This document shows, one piece after another, positions 37,290 to 45,914 of a stretch of DNA of 64,000 bases (positions within the stretch are counted from its first letter, which is position 1; each line of letters opens with the position of its first letter). This DNA comes from Lysinibacillus_B sp050613145 (GTDB taxonomy: Bacteria > Bacillota > Bacilli > Bacillales_A > Planococcaceae). The notes under the pieces were generated by a model that searched no databases, was not told where the DNA came from, and worked only from the letters and a program-made list of their open reading frames with translations. Location: NCBI RefSeq assembly GCF_050613145.1, contig NZ_CP192507.1, positions 4,092,001-4,156,000 on the forward strand, in the 5' to 3' direction. The position numbers and the translations under genes were made by a program.

Positions 37290-38507
37290 TTAAGGATTTA
37301 CTTTTGATTTGAACTCTTGATTGCCGTCTACAAACTCTAAAACTGTTGCTGATTTAACTGGGTTGTGTTTTTCATCTACTGTGAACGTACCTGTAATTAA
37401 GCTTAAGTCTTTTGTTTCTGCCAACGCTTTTTGAATTGCTTCGCCTGTAATGTCATCTCCAGCACGTTCAATTGCATCTTTTAAGAAGTACACTGTGTCA
37501 TATCCAAGTGCATGGAAGGCATTTGGCTGTTTGCTATATTCCGCTTCGAATGCTTTTACGAAGTCTTGAATTGTTTGATCTGGGTCACCAGAAGAATAAT
37601 GGTTCGTAATAAATGTGTTATTTAGTGCATCTGCACCAGCAAGCTCCACTAATGTTGGCGAATCCCAACCGTCAGCACCCATTAACGGCACATCAATACC
37701 TAATTCACGTGCTTGCTTAACAATTAACCCAACTTCCTCATAGTAACCTGGGATAAATACGAAATCAGGATTTGCTGACTTAATACGTGTTAATGTTGAT
37801 TTGAAGTCTACGTCATCCGTTACATACGCTTCTTCTGCTACAACTTTCCCACCATTTTTTTCAATTTGCTCTTTAAATGATGCGGCTAAGCCTTTTGCAT
37901 AGTCAGATGTAGAGTCCATATAAATCGCTACATTTTTCGAACTAAGGTCATTTGATGCAAAGTTTGCTGCTACAATGCCTTGGAATGGATCGATAAAGCA
38001 TGTACGGAATGCATAATCATTGATAGAACCATCTTCGTTTACCGTTACTGTTTCCGATGTACCAGAAGCTGTTACGACTGGTACTTTAAATTGATTAGCT
38101 GTTTGCACTGTCGCTACTGTATTACCTGATGTTGCGGGTGCAATCATCGCGACAACTTTCTCTTGCTCTGCTAAACGAATGGCTGCCGTTACCGCTTCTG
38201 CGTTTTCAGATTTATTATCTACAGCAATATACTCGATCTGTTTACCGTTAATACCGCCCGCTGCATTAATCTCGTTGATTGCTAATTTAGCACCATCATT
38301 AATAGATGAACCGTAAGATGCTACTGCACCTGAAAGCTCTAAGTTACCACCAATTTTAATTGTTTCTGATGAACCGCTATCTCCACCGCTTGAACTTGAA
38401 CTTGAAGATGAACTATCATCCTTTGTCCCACATCCTGCTAGTACACCTGCAACTAGTGTTGAAGCTAAAAAGATTGAACCAAACTTCTTCATTTTTGACT
38501 GCTTCAT
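37290..38507 (-). CDS. livK: Branched-chain amino acid ABC transporter substrate-binding lipoprotein LivK
   Basis: 405 residues. The signal peptide ends in the lipobox LAGC (Cys26), followed by a serine-rich linker (about 31-46) and a type I periplasmic-binding fold (GGNLELSGAVASYGSSINDGAKLAINEINAAGG). The lipoprotein captures substrate outside the membrane for LivHM. It is the first gene of livKHMGF. Confidence 0.95.
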   Translation of the reverse strand: MKQSKMKKFGSIFLASTLVAGVLAGCGTKDDSSSSSSSSSGGDSGSSETIKIGGNLELSGAVASYGSSINDGAKLAINEINAAGGINGKQIEYIAVDNKSENAEAVTAAIRLAEQEKVVAMIAPATSGNTVATVQTANQFKVPVVTASGTSETVTVNEDGSINDYAFRTCFIDPFQGIVAANFASNDLSSKNVAIYMDSTSDYAKGLAASFKEQIEKNGGKVVAEEAYVTDDVDFKSTLTRIKSANPDFVFIPGYYEEVGLIVKQARELGIDVPLMGADGWDSPTLVELAGADALNNTFITNHYSSGDPDQTIQDFVKAFEAEYSKQPNAFHALGYDTVYFLKDAIERAGDDITGEAIQKALAETKDLSLITGTFTVDEKHNPVKSATVLEFVDGNQEFKSKVNP

Positions 38508-38547
38508 AATTCAAAACTCCCCCCAAATAACCATTTTCAAATATTAG

Positions 38548-38562
38548 ATATTTCTGATAATT
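38548..38562. promoter_or_regulatory. CodY-like box 1 upstream of livK
   Basis: ATATTTCTGATAATT matches the CodY consensus AATTTTCWGAAAATT at 12 of 15 positions, by hand count. Confidence 0.4.
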
Positions 38563-38599
38563 ATACACGAATACCTACTCCCGGACAATGAGTTATAAT

Positions 38600-38614
38600 A
38601 ATATTCTGAAATTA
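38600..38614. promoter_or_regulatory. CodY-like box 2 upstream of livK
   Basis: AATATTCTGAAATTA matches the CodY consensus at 12 of 15 positions. A branched-chain amino acid importer is a typical CodY target. Confidence 0.45.
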
Positions 38615-38813
38615 TAGTAAATACCAATATCTCTATTAATTAACCTTTTGTATTTTAAAACATTCTTTCTATTTAGTCTAGTGTGATTTTTCAGTTTTTT
38701 CAAAAAGGAAGTATACTCCCCCCACTACTAATCAAAAATATACTGCAAAAACAATGCATCTTGACTATTCATTTTTCGATTAAGCCTGGAACTAAATGGA
38801 GGACTATAAGAAA

Positions 38814-38904
38814 AGCGCAAGCGCCCACTCTAGCCCCGACATGCGTTGGAGATAGGCCCACGAAGAGACTTTCGAAACGTCACGAGGGGCTGGGCGCTTG
38901 CGCT
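38814..38904. repeat. Palindromic intergenic repeat with perfect 14-bp arms
   Basis: AGCGCAAGCGCCCA and its exact complement bound a 91-bp GC-rich unit with CGACATGCGTTGGAG and ACGTCACGAGGGGCTGG inside. This is a known type of Bacillaceae extragenic repeat. It lies in the ~540-bp spacer between livK and the methyltransferase gene, which otherwise holds only the livK control region and a terminator. A degraded copy is at 45709. Confidence 0.85.
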
Positions 38905-38950
38905 AGACACTCTTTCCATTTGAAACAGTTTATACTTTCTTATCTAATAA

Positions 38951-38996
38951 AAAAGACATAAACTCGAACAAAATGAATCGAGTTTATGTCTCTCTA
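38951..38996 (-). terminator. Terminator of the methyltransferase gene at 39050
   Basis: Arms AGACATAAACTCGA / TCGAGTTTATGTCT, with TTTTTTATT following on the minus strand. Confidence 0.8.
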
Positions 38997-39049
38997 TCTA
39001 CGAGAAAAGAGCGTCTCACTTTCATCGTAACTACAGTAATGAATCATTT

Positions 39050-39652
39050 TCACACATTAAATGTAAATACACAAATTCTTTCATTTGGATTTTTAAAACC
39101 TTGTAGCTGCACTTCTTTTAGTAAATCCAAATTCGTTTCAAACTGTAAATAGTACAAGTATTCTGGTGATGGATAATATAACAATATGTGAATTTCTCGA
39201 GGGTATTGTTCAAAAGAACGGTAAATATTCATGACGACTTTGCGGAAAATTTGTACCGAAAATGGGTTAAAGAAGAAAAATACATTATCCTGTCTCTGTA
39301 CATCATATTGTTCAGCTAACATGTTTAAAAAGGTAATCGGCACAAGCTTCCTTCCTGCCTTTTGTAAATATCCATTTTTATTTTGCTGTGCTTCTTTAAA
39401 GAAAATACCGTCCATTTCAACTCCTGTCGTGGGAATTCGCAACTTGTGATAGAGAAAAATAGGTACCCTTCCTTTTCCCGATCCAAAATCAACAACAGTC
39501 GCATTTGGTGGTAATTCATATGCTGCGAATAGTTGTTCTAATGCTTCATACGGTGTTGGTTCATAACTATGATAGTGGATTAATTTCGGTACACCATATT
39601 GAAAACCGGTTGTTGAAATATTGAGCAACTGCTCATAATCTTTCTCTCGCAT
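39050..39652 (-). CDS. Class I SAM-dependent methyltransferase of unknown substrate
   Basis: 200 residues. Motif I is ATVVDFGSGKGRVPIFLYHK, followed by the acidic loop TTGVEMDG; FFFFNPFS is the likely motif IV. No target-recognition domain allows a substrate call. AAAGGA precedes the ATG. It is monocistronic. Confidence 0.8.
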   Translation of the reverse strand: MREKDYEQLLNISTTGFQYGVPKLIHYHSYEPTPYEALEQLFAAYELPPNATVVDFGSGKGRVPIFLYHKLRIPTTGVEMDGIFFKEAQQNKNGYLQKAGRKLVPITFLNMLAEQYDVQRQDNVFFFFNPFSVQIFRKVVMNIYRSFEQYPREIHILLYYPSPEYLYYLQFETNLDLLKEVQLQGFKNPNERICVFTFNV

Positions 39653-39717
39653 TCACGTATTCCTTTCTCTCTTAACATTAAACACTCATTTTTAATCGTA
39701 TCTTTCACATAAAGTTG

Positions 39718-39813
39718 TCATTTTATCGGCTTCTCCACAATCCCGAAGTCCTCTTTCAATACCCAAATCACCTCTTCTACAGTTTTTAGTTCATGATGTA
39801 AATAGCGAGGCAC
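39718..39813 (-). pseudogene. Possible coding remnant
   Basis: A 31-codon minus-strand stretch reads VPRYLHHELKTVEEVIWVLK plus 11 more residues, protein-like in composition, but it has no ribosome-binding site and no recognisable family. It may be the tail of a decayed gene. Confidence 0.25.
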
Positions 39814-39902
39814 GAATTATGAAGATACATAATTCGAAATATTCTTGGAACTATATTAGTTGTCACACGTATATAAGGTACTAAGGAAAAGGAGGTAATA
39901 AG

Positions 39903-40217
39903 ATGTTAATTACAACAACCAATTCATTAGAAGGCAAAACAATTGACACATATCACGGCATTGTCAGTGGTGAAGCTATTATGGGGGCAAATATCGTCCG
40001 TGATATTTTTGCATCCGTAACAGATATCGTTGGTGGACGTAGCGCTGCTTACGAAGATAAATTAGCAGAAGGACGTAAAATCGCTCTTGATGAAATGACA
40101 GAACGTGCACGTGCAATGGGCGCAAATGCTGTTATTGGTGTTGACTTAGATTTTGAGACATTGCGCGAAGGCATGATGATGTGCATCGCGACAGGAACAG
40201 CTGTTACAGTAAAATAG
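39903..40217 (+). CDS. YbjQ/UPF0145 family protein
   Basis: 104 residues. The TTTNSLEGKTIDTYHGIVSG N-terminus and the ERARAMGANAVIGVDLDFE block are the family hallmarks (putative heavy-metal-binding, pentameric fold). A strong AAGGAGGT precedes the ATG. Function unknown. Confidence 0.9.
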   Translation: MLITTTNSLEGKTIDTYHGIVSGEAIMGANIVRDIFASVTDIVGGRSAAYEDKLAEGRKIALDEMTERARAMGANAVIGVDLDFETLREGMMMCIATGTAVTVK

Positions 40218-40312
40218 CTAGAGAAAAGGCATGTTTGGAAAGCGTAGCTTTTCAAACATCTCTTCTGCTTATTCTCCATGATCCTTCCCTCAAAACTTTA
40301 GATGCCTCTGAA

Positions 40313-41197
40313 CTACTGCTCGTGAATGATTTGGATAAACTTCTTCGTTGGCCGTGATAATGGCACGGTTTTCAAGTGGCAAATGCCGATGCTTCGCTTT
40401 GGAATCGGCTGCTGTAATTCAATTTCGTGCACGATTCCCCGTTCTAAATAATCTGTTGAAAACTCTTTCGTCACACAAGCGATGCCTAAGTTAATCTTCG
40501 CAAACTCTAACAATAAATCATGCGAGCCAAGCTCAAATTCAGGTAAAATGGAAAAACCGCACCCCTTTAAATACTCCTCAACATATTGTCTGGAATTTGC
40601 ATTGTTCTCTAAAAAAATAAGGGGCATTTTCACTAAATAATCGAGACTCGTCGGTTGCTTCGTCATATTCATATACTTATCGCCACATACGAAAATGTCA
40701 TGGATGTCTTTACATGGCGTCACTTCAAGCTGATCATCATAAATAGGTAAATTGCAAATCCCTACATCCGCTTCGCCAGCTTTAATATATGTCACAATTT
40801 GACTTGTCGTCCCATTTAATACTTTCAATTTAATACTCGGATATTTTTTATAAAATGTTTCAAGGTATGGGAGCAAGTAGTATCTGGAAATCGTATCGCC
40901 CACACCAATTCGTAGTTCTCCCGTTGTGAGGTTTTGTAATTCTAGTACCTTTTCCTCTCCTACCTCGAGCATGCCTAGTGCAGAGTTTACATAATCGTGT
41001 AACAATTTCCCTTCATTCGTAAGCGTAACTCCTTTAGGCGTACGGTAAAAAAGATGGGTACCTAGCTCCTTTTCTAATTGTGCCATCGCTTGACTGATAG
41101 CTGGTTGTGTCATATATAGTGATTTAGCCGCATGTGAAAAACTTTTACTTTTACAAACTGCATGAAAAATACGATATAAATCTAATTTACCTATCAT
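40313..41197 (-). CDS. LysR-family transcriptional regulator
   Basis: 294 residues. The N-terminal winged helix (SHAAKSLYMTQPAISQAMAQ, then LEKELGTHLFYRTPKGVTLT) is followed by a periplasmic-binding-like effector domain. It is divergent from the CofE-like ligase gene, its likely target, across a 123-bp spacer containing a dyad. Confidence 0.92.
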   Translation of the reverse strand: MIGKLDLYRIFHAVCKSKSFSHAAKSLYMTQPAISQAMAQLEKELGTHLFYRTPKGVTLTNEGKLLHDYVNSALGMLEVGEEKVLELQNLTTGELRIGVGDTISRYYLLPYLETFYKKYPSIKLKVLNGTTSQIVTYIKAGEADVGICNLPIYDDQLEVTPCKDIHDIFVCGDKYMNMTKQPTSLDYLVKMPLIFLENNANSRQYVEEYLKGCGFSILPEFELGSHDLLLEFAKINLGIACVTKEFSTDYLERGIVHEIELQQPIPKRSIGICHLKTVPLSRPTKKFIQIIHEQ

Positions 41198-41240
41198 ATA
41201 AGTACTCCTTATAGGGCATATTAAAAATATTAATTTTACT

Positions 41241-41262
41241 TATACCATGTAAGCGAGGTATA
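41241..41262. promoter_or_regulatory. Dyad in the LysR/ligase divergent promoter region
   Basis: TATACC-N10-GGTATA is a perfect inverted repeat of the LysR operator kind, between the two divergent genes. Confidence 0.5.
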
Positions 41263-41320
41263 TTACAAATTGTGTTAACTAAATAAAATAATTTTTTACT
41301 ATAGATTAGGAGAGATTCTC

Positions 41321-42511
41321 ATGGAACGTGTAGTAGGTACAGTAGTTCGCGGTCTTCGTGGTCCTATCATTAATGAAGGGGACAATATCGAGCAAATCGT
41401 CGTAGACACAGTGTTAAATGCTGCAAAAGTAGAAGGCTATGAAATCCAAGATAAAGATATCATCACAATTACTGAGTCCATTGTGGCACGTGCACAAGGG
41501 AACTATGTAACAATTGACCATATCGCAACAGATGTGAAAGCAAAATTCGGTGAAGATACAATCGGTGTGATTTTCCCTATTCTTTCACGTAATCGTTTTG
41601 CAAACTGCTTACGTGGTATCGCTCGTGGCGCTAAAAAAATCGTACTTATGTTAAGTTACCCATCTGATGAAGTTGGTAACCACTTAGTAGATATCGATGA
41701 ATTAGACGTAAAAGGCGTGAACCCATGGACAGATACATTAACTGAAAACGAGTTCCGTGAACATTTCGGTTATCAAAAACATACATTTACTGGTGTAGAC
41801 TATATCGAGTACTACAAAGAGCTAATTACGAATGAAGGGGCAGAAGTAGAAGTCATCTTCTCTAATAACCCGAAAGTCATCGTAGATTATACAACATCTG
41901 TACTTGCTTGTGACATTCACTCACGCTTCCGTACAAAACGTTTAGTAACAGCAGCTGGTGCTACAACAGTTTACAGCTTAGATAATATTTTATCTTCATC
42001 GATTGATGGCTCTGGTTACAATGAACAATACGGTCTCCTTGGTTCAAACAAAGCAACGGAAGATTCTGTGAAATTATTCCCACATACTTGCCAACCGCTT
42101 GTTGATGGAATCGCAGAAAAATTAAAAGCAGTAACTGGCAAACAAGTAGAAGTTATGATTTATGGAGACGGTGCATTCAAAGATCCTGTAGGTAAGATTT
42201 GGGAGCTTGCTGACCCAGTTGTATCACCTGCATTCACAGCAGGTCTTGCCGGTACACCAAACGAAGTAAAATTAAAATATTTAGCTGATAATAATTTCTC
42301 ACACTTACGTGGTGAAGAGTTAAAAGCGGCTATTTCTGAACACATTAAAAACAAAAACGAGGACCTTGTTGGTGCAATGGAAGCACAAGGTACAACACCT
42401 CGCCAATTAACAGATTTAATCGGTTCTTTATCTGACTTAACATCTGGTTCTGGTGACAAAGGTACACCAATGATTTATATCCAAGGTTACTTCGATAACT
42501 ACACAAAATAA
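41321..42511 (+). CDS. CofE-like (coenzyme F420:L-glutamate ligase family) protein
   Basis: 396 residues. The N-terminal and middle parts carry F420_ligase-type motifs (ITESIVARAQGN, PILSRNRFA, IYGDGAFKDP). The protein is longer than archaeal CofE (about 250). No other F420 gene is in the window, and Bacillales generally do not make F420, so a different amide or gamma-glutamyl ligation is more likely. It follows TTAGGAGAG and is divergent from a LysR regulator. Confidence 0.75.
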   Translation: MERVVGTVVRGLRGPIINEGDNIEQIVVDTVLNAAKVEGYEIQDKDIITITESIVARAQGNYVTIDHIATDVKAKFGEDTIGVIFPILSRNRFANCLRGIARGAKKIVLMLSYPSDEVGNHLVDIDELDVKGVNPWTDTLTENEFREHFGYQKHTFTGVDYIEYYKELITNEGAEVEVIFSNNPKVIVDYTTSVLACDIHSRFRTKRLVTAAGATTVYSLDNILSSSIDGSGYNEQYGLLGSNKATEDSVKLFPHTCQPLVDGIAEKLKAVTGKQVEVMIYGDGAFKDPVGKIWELADPVVSPAFTAGLAGTPNEVKLKYLADNNFSHLRGEELKAAISEHIKNKNEDLVGAMEAQGTTPRQLTDLIGSLSDLTSGSGDKGTPMIYIQGYFDNYTK

Positions 42512-42516
42512 AGCAA

Positions 42517-42555
42517 AAGCAGGCAAAGTGGAATTCCCGCTTTGCCTGCTTTCTT
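42517..42555. terminator. Bidirectional terminator between ligase and CAP genes
   Basis: Arms AAAGCAGGCAAAGtGG / CCgCTTTGCCTGCTTT between two convergent stops. Confidence 0.85.
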
Positions 42556-42567
42556 GTTTCCGTATTA

Positions 42568-43170
42568 TTATTTTTTAATAAACATTTGTGTCCAGTAGTG
42601 CCCATCTGCTACATAGCCTACACCAATCTGCGTATAGCTTGTGTTCATAATATTCGCACGGTGACCTGGACTATTCATCCAATCATTCACGACTTGCGCT
42701 GCGGATCTTTGGCCTTTCGCAATGTTTTCACCTGCTGATTTGTATGAAATACCAAATTGCTTCATCATATCAAATGGTGAACCGTATGTTGGACTTGTAT
42801 GACTGAAGTAATTTTTATCATGCATATCTTGTGATTTGTATTTAGCGACACGTGATAATTCCCAATCGATTGATAGTGGCGCTAATCCCTCTTTCGCACG
42901 TTCCACGTTCACAAGGCGTACGACTTCTTCCTCTACACTCGCTTGTTGGTTTTCAGCAATAATAATTTGTTGACCTGGATAAATTAAATCTGGATTTGCT
43001 AGATTGCGATTTAATGAGATTAACTCTGAAAGACCTACTTGATTTTTAGCCGCGATTTTCCAAAGAGTATCGCCTTTTACTACTGTATATGTTGAAGTGG
43101 CCGCTGATGCGGACATCGGTAATACGATGGACATTGAGAGTGCAGCTGTCATGATGATTTTTTTTAACAT
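42568..43170 (-). CDS. Secreted LysM-CAP domain protein
   Basis: 200 residues. A signal peptide (LKKIIMTAALSMSIVLPMSASA) is followed by a LysM repeat (TYTVVKGDTLWKIAAKN, about 28-72) and a CAP/SCP domain (about 80-200; VVNDWMNSPGHRANIM, GVGYVADGHYWTQMF). It resembles YkwD/SafA-type cell-wall or spore-coat proteins. The ATG at 43170 is best spaced from AAAGG; another is three codons upstream. Confidence 0.9.
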   Translation of the reverse strand: MLKKIIMTAALSMSIVLPMSASAATSTYTVVKGDTLWKIAAKNQVGLSELISLNRNLANPDLIYPGQQIIIAENQQASVEEEVVRLVNVERAKEGLAPLSIDWELSRVAKYKSQDMHDKNYFSHTSPTYGSPFDMMKQFGISYKSAGENIAKGQRSAAQVVNDWMNSPGHRANIMNTSYTQIGVGYVADGHYWTQMFIKK

Positions 43171-43364
43171 GTTGTTCATCCTTTCTGCTTTCGTATGAAC
43201 CTATCATAATTGCTTTTTTTAGATAGTTCATTACTGAAATTATGGAAGGATCTTTACGAGATTATTACATTTGTAATAATACCTGAGTAATTTACTCGTA
43301 TAATAGCATTCACGTTGAAATATTTCTGTCACATCGCTGAAAATAGGAAAATATTACACACTTT

Positions 43365-44300
43365 TTAGTGACAAATCGTCTTCTTTTTTTGCTTTTCTCT
43401 ATACATTACGCGATCTGCCTCTTCAAAAAGTTCCTCCATTTGTCCAAATGAATAAGGACTATAACTACTACCAATCGATATTTGAATAGAAAATTGCTCC
43501 GTTACATGATTAAATTGCTGGACTTTATATCGAATCTGTTCCATCACATCATCCACAATTTCACTTGTCACATGCGGCATCATAATCGAAAACTCATCGC
43601 CACCAATACGTGCTACAATGCCTTTACTCCCCACTGCTTCTCGGATAATATTCGCACTCTGTTGAATATAAGCATCACCCATTTTATGTCCTTGTTTATC
43701 ATTGATACACTTCAAATTATCCAAATCACAAACAATCATCCCAATGGGCACACTTTCCTTATTATTATAAAGCGCCATTTGGGCATCAAAGCATGCTCTG
43801 TTTTTCGTTCCTGTTAAATGGTCATGCATCGCTTTATACTCCAGTTCTTGTTGTATCGCCACCTTACTGCCTACATTTCGGTAAACGCCGTGAATAGCAA
43901 TCATCTCCCCGTTCTTATAGACTGGCGTTGCATACTCTTCAAACCAAATATACTGTCCTTCTGTATTTTGAAGACGCACTAATAACGGCTCATTATAATC
44001 CCATGCGCCGTTTAATTTCTGTGTCGCTACGTCTATATCATCGGGATGCAGAATATCATAATACTTCTGAGGGTTTTGCATATGTGCTTGCCACTCATGC
44101 TCACCTAACATTCGATTAATGGCTGAGCTTAAATAACGATATTGCATTTGAGGCTTTAAATCGCAATAATAGAAGATGTCTCTGGAATGTTCTACTGCCT
44201 GTACCACCGTTTGTAGCGAATCCAGTTGTTTTTTGAGCAAATAATATCTTCTATATAAATAACCTATTATAAATAAAGCAATAATAATAACATAAAGCAT
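43365..44300 (-). CDS. Membrane-anchored PAS-GGDEF protein
   Basis: 311 residues. One N-terminal membrane helix, a PAS_3-like domain (about 35-150; YYDILHPDDIDVA, WFEEYATPVYKNGEMIAIHGVYRNV) and a GGDEF domain with GGDEF at 233-237. The position five residues ahead, where the RxxD inhibitory site sits, reads GSKG, so product feedback is probably absent. Predicted active diguanylate cyclase. Confidence 0.9.
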   Translation of the reverse strand: MLYVIIIALFIIGYLYRRYYLLKKQLDSLQTVVQAVEHSRDIFYYCDLKPQMQYRYLSSAINRMLGEHEWQAHMQNPQKYYDILHPDDIDVATQKLNGAWDYNEPLLVRLQNTEGQYIWFEEYATPVYKNGEMIAIHGVYRNVGSKVAIQQELEYKAMHDHLTGTKNRACFDAQMALYNNKESVPIGMIVCDLDNLKCINDKQGHKMGDAYIQQSANIIREAVGSKGIVARIGGDEFSIMMPHVTSEIVDDVMEQIRYKVQQFNHVTEQFSIQISIGSSYSPYSFGQMEELFEEADRVMYREKQKKKTICH

Positions 44301-44458
44301 ATTTACACTTCCTAGTAAGAAAATTGAATTGGTTCTCAGTTGTTAACTGTTGTAAATATTACTAGTCACTATTTTATCAGAATAAGTCGTAAGTTGCTTA
44401 TAATTGTTCTTTTTTTATTTGTTTTTTATAGGAATATAGTAACAAAACGGAGGAACCG

Positions 44459-45211
44459 ATGAATATATATATGAATAATGAAAATGTGATTGCGGGTACG
44501 ACAATGAAAAACAGGGAAGTGCCAGAACAAAATAATATGGCATTGCATATTTGTGAAAATACCGCTGCCGTTATACACAATCGGGAGCAACTTGCAAAAG
44601 CAATTGGCTGTGAGGTACAAGACTTTGTTTGTGCCGAGCAAACACATAGTAAAAACTTCTATAAAGTAACAAGCAATGACCGGGGAAAAGGCGCCTTTAC
44701 AATGGACAATGCGATTGCTAATACAGATGCTCTATATACGTATGAATCCGGTATACTACTAACATCTTTTTCTGCTGATTGTGTACCTGTACTCTTATAC
44801 AACGAAAAAAGTGGTGTGATCGCTGCCATACACTCAGGTTGGCAAGGAACCGTCAAAGAAGTAACACCACAATTATTGTATCAGTTAATCGACATAGAAC
44901 AAAATTCCGCCGAAGGATTTCAAGTGTATATCGGTACAGCGCTAAGCCAACAAAAATTTGAAGTAGATCGTGATGTATATGAAAAGTTTAAAGCGTTAGG
45001 TTATGCGGACGAATTTATATCCTATCATGCGAAAACAAATAAATATCATATCGACAATCAACAAACCGTCAAAAAACAATGCGAACTTGCGGGCATCCCT
45101 GCAAATCAAATTGCTATTGATGACACATGTACCTTTTTACATGAAAATGGCTTCTCTTATCGCCAAGATAAAAAATCTGGCCGCCATATGAGCTTTATTA
45201 TGAAGAAATAA
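44459..45211 (+). CDS. Laccase-domain protein (PgeF/YlmD/LACC1 family)
   Basis: 250 residues. Zinc-site residues lie in TSFSADCVPVLLY (Cys) and AAIHSGWQGTVKEV (His), with another His in VCAEQTHSKNF. Family members act as purine nucleoside phosphorylase/deaminase or peptidoglycan-editing enzymes. ACGGAGGAA precedes the ATG. It is distinct from the yfi/ftsZ-linked copy usually found elsewhere, so it may be a second paralogue. Confidence 0.85.
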   Translation: MNIYMNNENVIAGTTMKNREVPEQNNMALHICENTAAVIHNREQLAKAIGCEVQDFVCAEQTHSKNFYKVTSNDRGKGAFTMDNAIANTDALYTYESGILLTSFSADCVPVLLYNEKSGVIAAIHSGWQGTVKEVTPQLLYQLIDIEQNSAEGFQVYIGTALSQQKFEVDRDVYEKFKALGYADEFISYHAKTNKYHIDNQQTVKKQCELAGIPANQIAIDDTCTFLHENGFSYRQDKKSGRHMSFIMKK

Positions 45212-45219
45212 CGTACGAG

Positions 45220-45257
45220 ACACCGCTAAACATGGCGGTGTTTTCCTTTTTCTACAC
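45220..45257 (+). terminator. Terminator after the laccase-domain gene
   Basis: Stem ACACCGC / GCGGTGT followed by TTTCCTTTTT. Confidence 0.8.
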
Positions 45258-45333
45258 TGTATATTTTTTTCTGTGATAAAAATTTTGTTCAATGCCATAT
45301 TAATAAAGAACAAAACAGAAAGGAGCATGCCCA

Positions 45334-45492
45334 ATGGGAAGAGATGATAAAAAGGGACGAAGCCATCAAAAACAAACGCTTCCTCAAACACCTAAAAATC
45401 AAAAAATAGCGCCAAACAAAATTAGGGAAGAGTTTTCCCGGGAAATCGCTGAAATTGAACAAGCTGCTGAGCGAAACAAACAGCATAAATAA
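45334..45492 (+). CDS. YfhD-like small protein
   Basis: 52 residues, MGRDDKKGRSHQKQTLPQTP followed by an acidic helix with EEFSREIAEIEQ. Highly charged, no Cys. This resembles the short YfhD family of spore-formers. Its AAAGGAGC and the following overlap-like spacing (11 bases) to sspH suggest a sporulation operon. Confidence 0.65.
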   Translation: MGRDDKKGRSHQKQTLPQTPKNQKIAPNKIREEFSREIAEIEQAAERNKQHK

Positions 45493-45503
45493 GGAGGCTC
45501 CAT

Positions 45504-45695
45504 ATGGACTATCAACGTGCAAAAAAAATTGTTGAGTCACCATCGGAATATGAAATAAGCTATAACGGCGTTTCCGTCTGGATTGATCAATTGCATGACG
45601 ACCAAAAAACCGCCACTGTCCATTTAAGACGTTCACTAGAAGAACGCTCTGAAGTGGCTATCACTGAATTAAAAGAAGAATATTTAGTGCATTAA
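45504..45695 (+). CDS. sspH: H-type small acid-soluble spore protein
   Basis: 63 residues. MDYQRAKKIVESPSEYEISY, NGVSVWIDQLHDDQKTATVHL closely follows B. subtilis SspH (MNIQRAKEIVESP, YNGVPIYI). SASP-H accumulates in the forespore. AGGAGG stands six bases before the ATG. It is direct evidence of an endospore former. Confidence 0.9.
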   Translation: MDYQRAKKIVESPSEYEISYNGVSVWIDQLHDDQKTATVHLRRSLEERSEVAITELKEEYLVH

Positions 45696-45708
45696 GAACA
45701 AAATTGTA

Positions 45709-45772
45709 AAAGTACCCGCTCATCCCCGATACGCGCTGGAGAATCGAAGCGTCGCGAGAGGATGGCGCTTTT
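45709..45772. repeat. Degraded copy of the 38814 palindromic repeat
   Basis: CATCCCCGATACGCGCTGGAG and CGTCGCGAGAGGATGGCGCTTTT match the inner text and right arm of the repeat at 38814-38904; the middle and left arm are shortened. Confidence 0.6.
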
Positions 45773-45825
45773 CCAACATTTTTTATCCACTATAAAAATT
45801 TTCACCATTACCTAAGCAATCAAAT

Positions 45826-45860
45826 AATCCCACTGGATTTAGTATCCGTGGGATTTTTAC
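45826..45860. terminator. Hairpin between convergent sspH and PAS-GGDEF genes
   Basis: Arms AATCCCACtGGAT / ATCCgTGGGATT followed on the plus strand by TTTAC. It probably serves both directions. Confidence 0.7.
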
Positions 45861-45914
45861 ATTCATACATTTTTCTGCTTTAAAAGTGGCTTACTTTCAC
45901 TCTTATTTTCTATC

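Noticed and set aside
38683..38961. 92-codon plus-strand frame through the palindromic repeat
   Set aside because: The frame is kept open only by the GC-rich repeat; no start signal.
40228..40262. Terminator after the YbjQ gene
   Set aside because: A stem (ATGTTTGGAAAGC/GCTTTTCAAACAT) exists, but there is no T-run on either side; not strong enough to list as a terminator.
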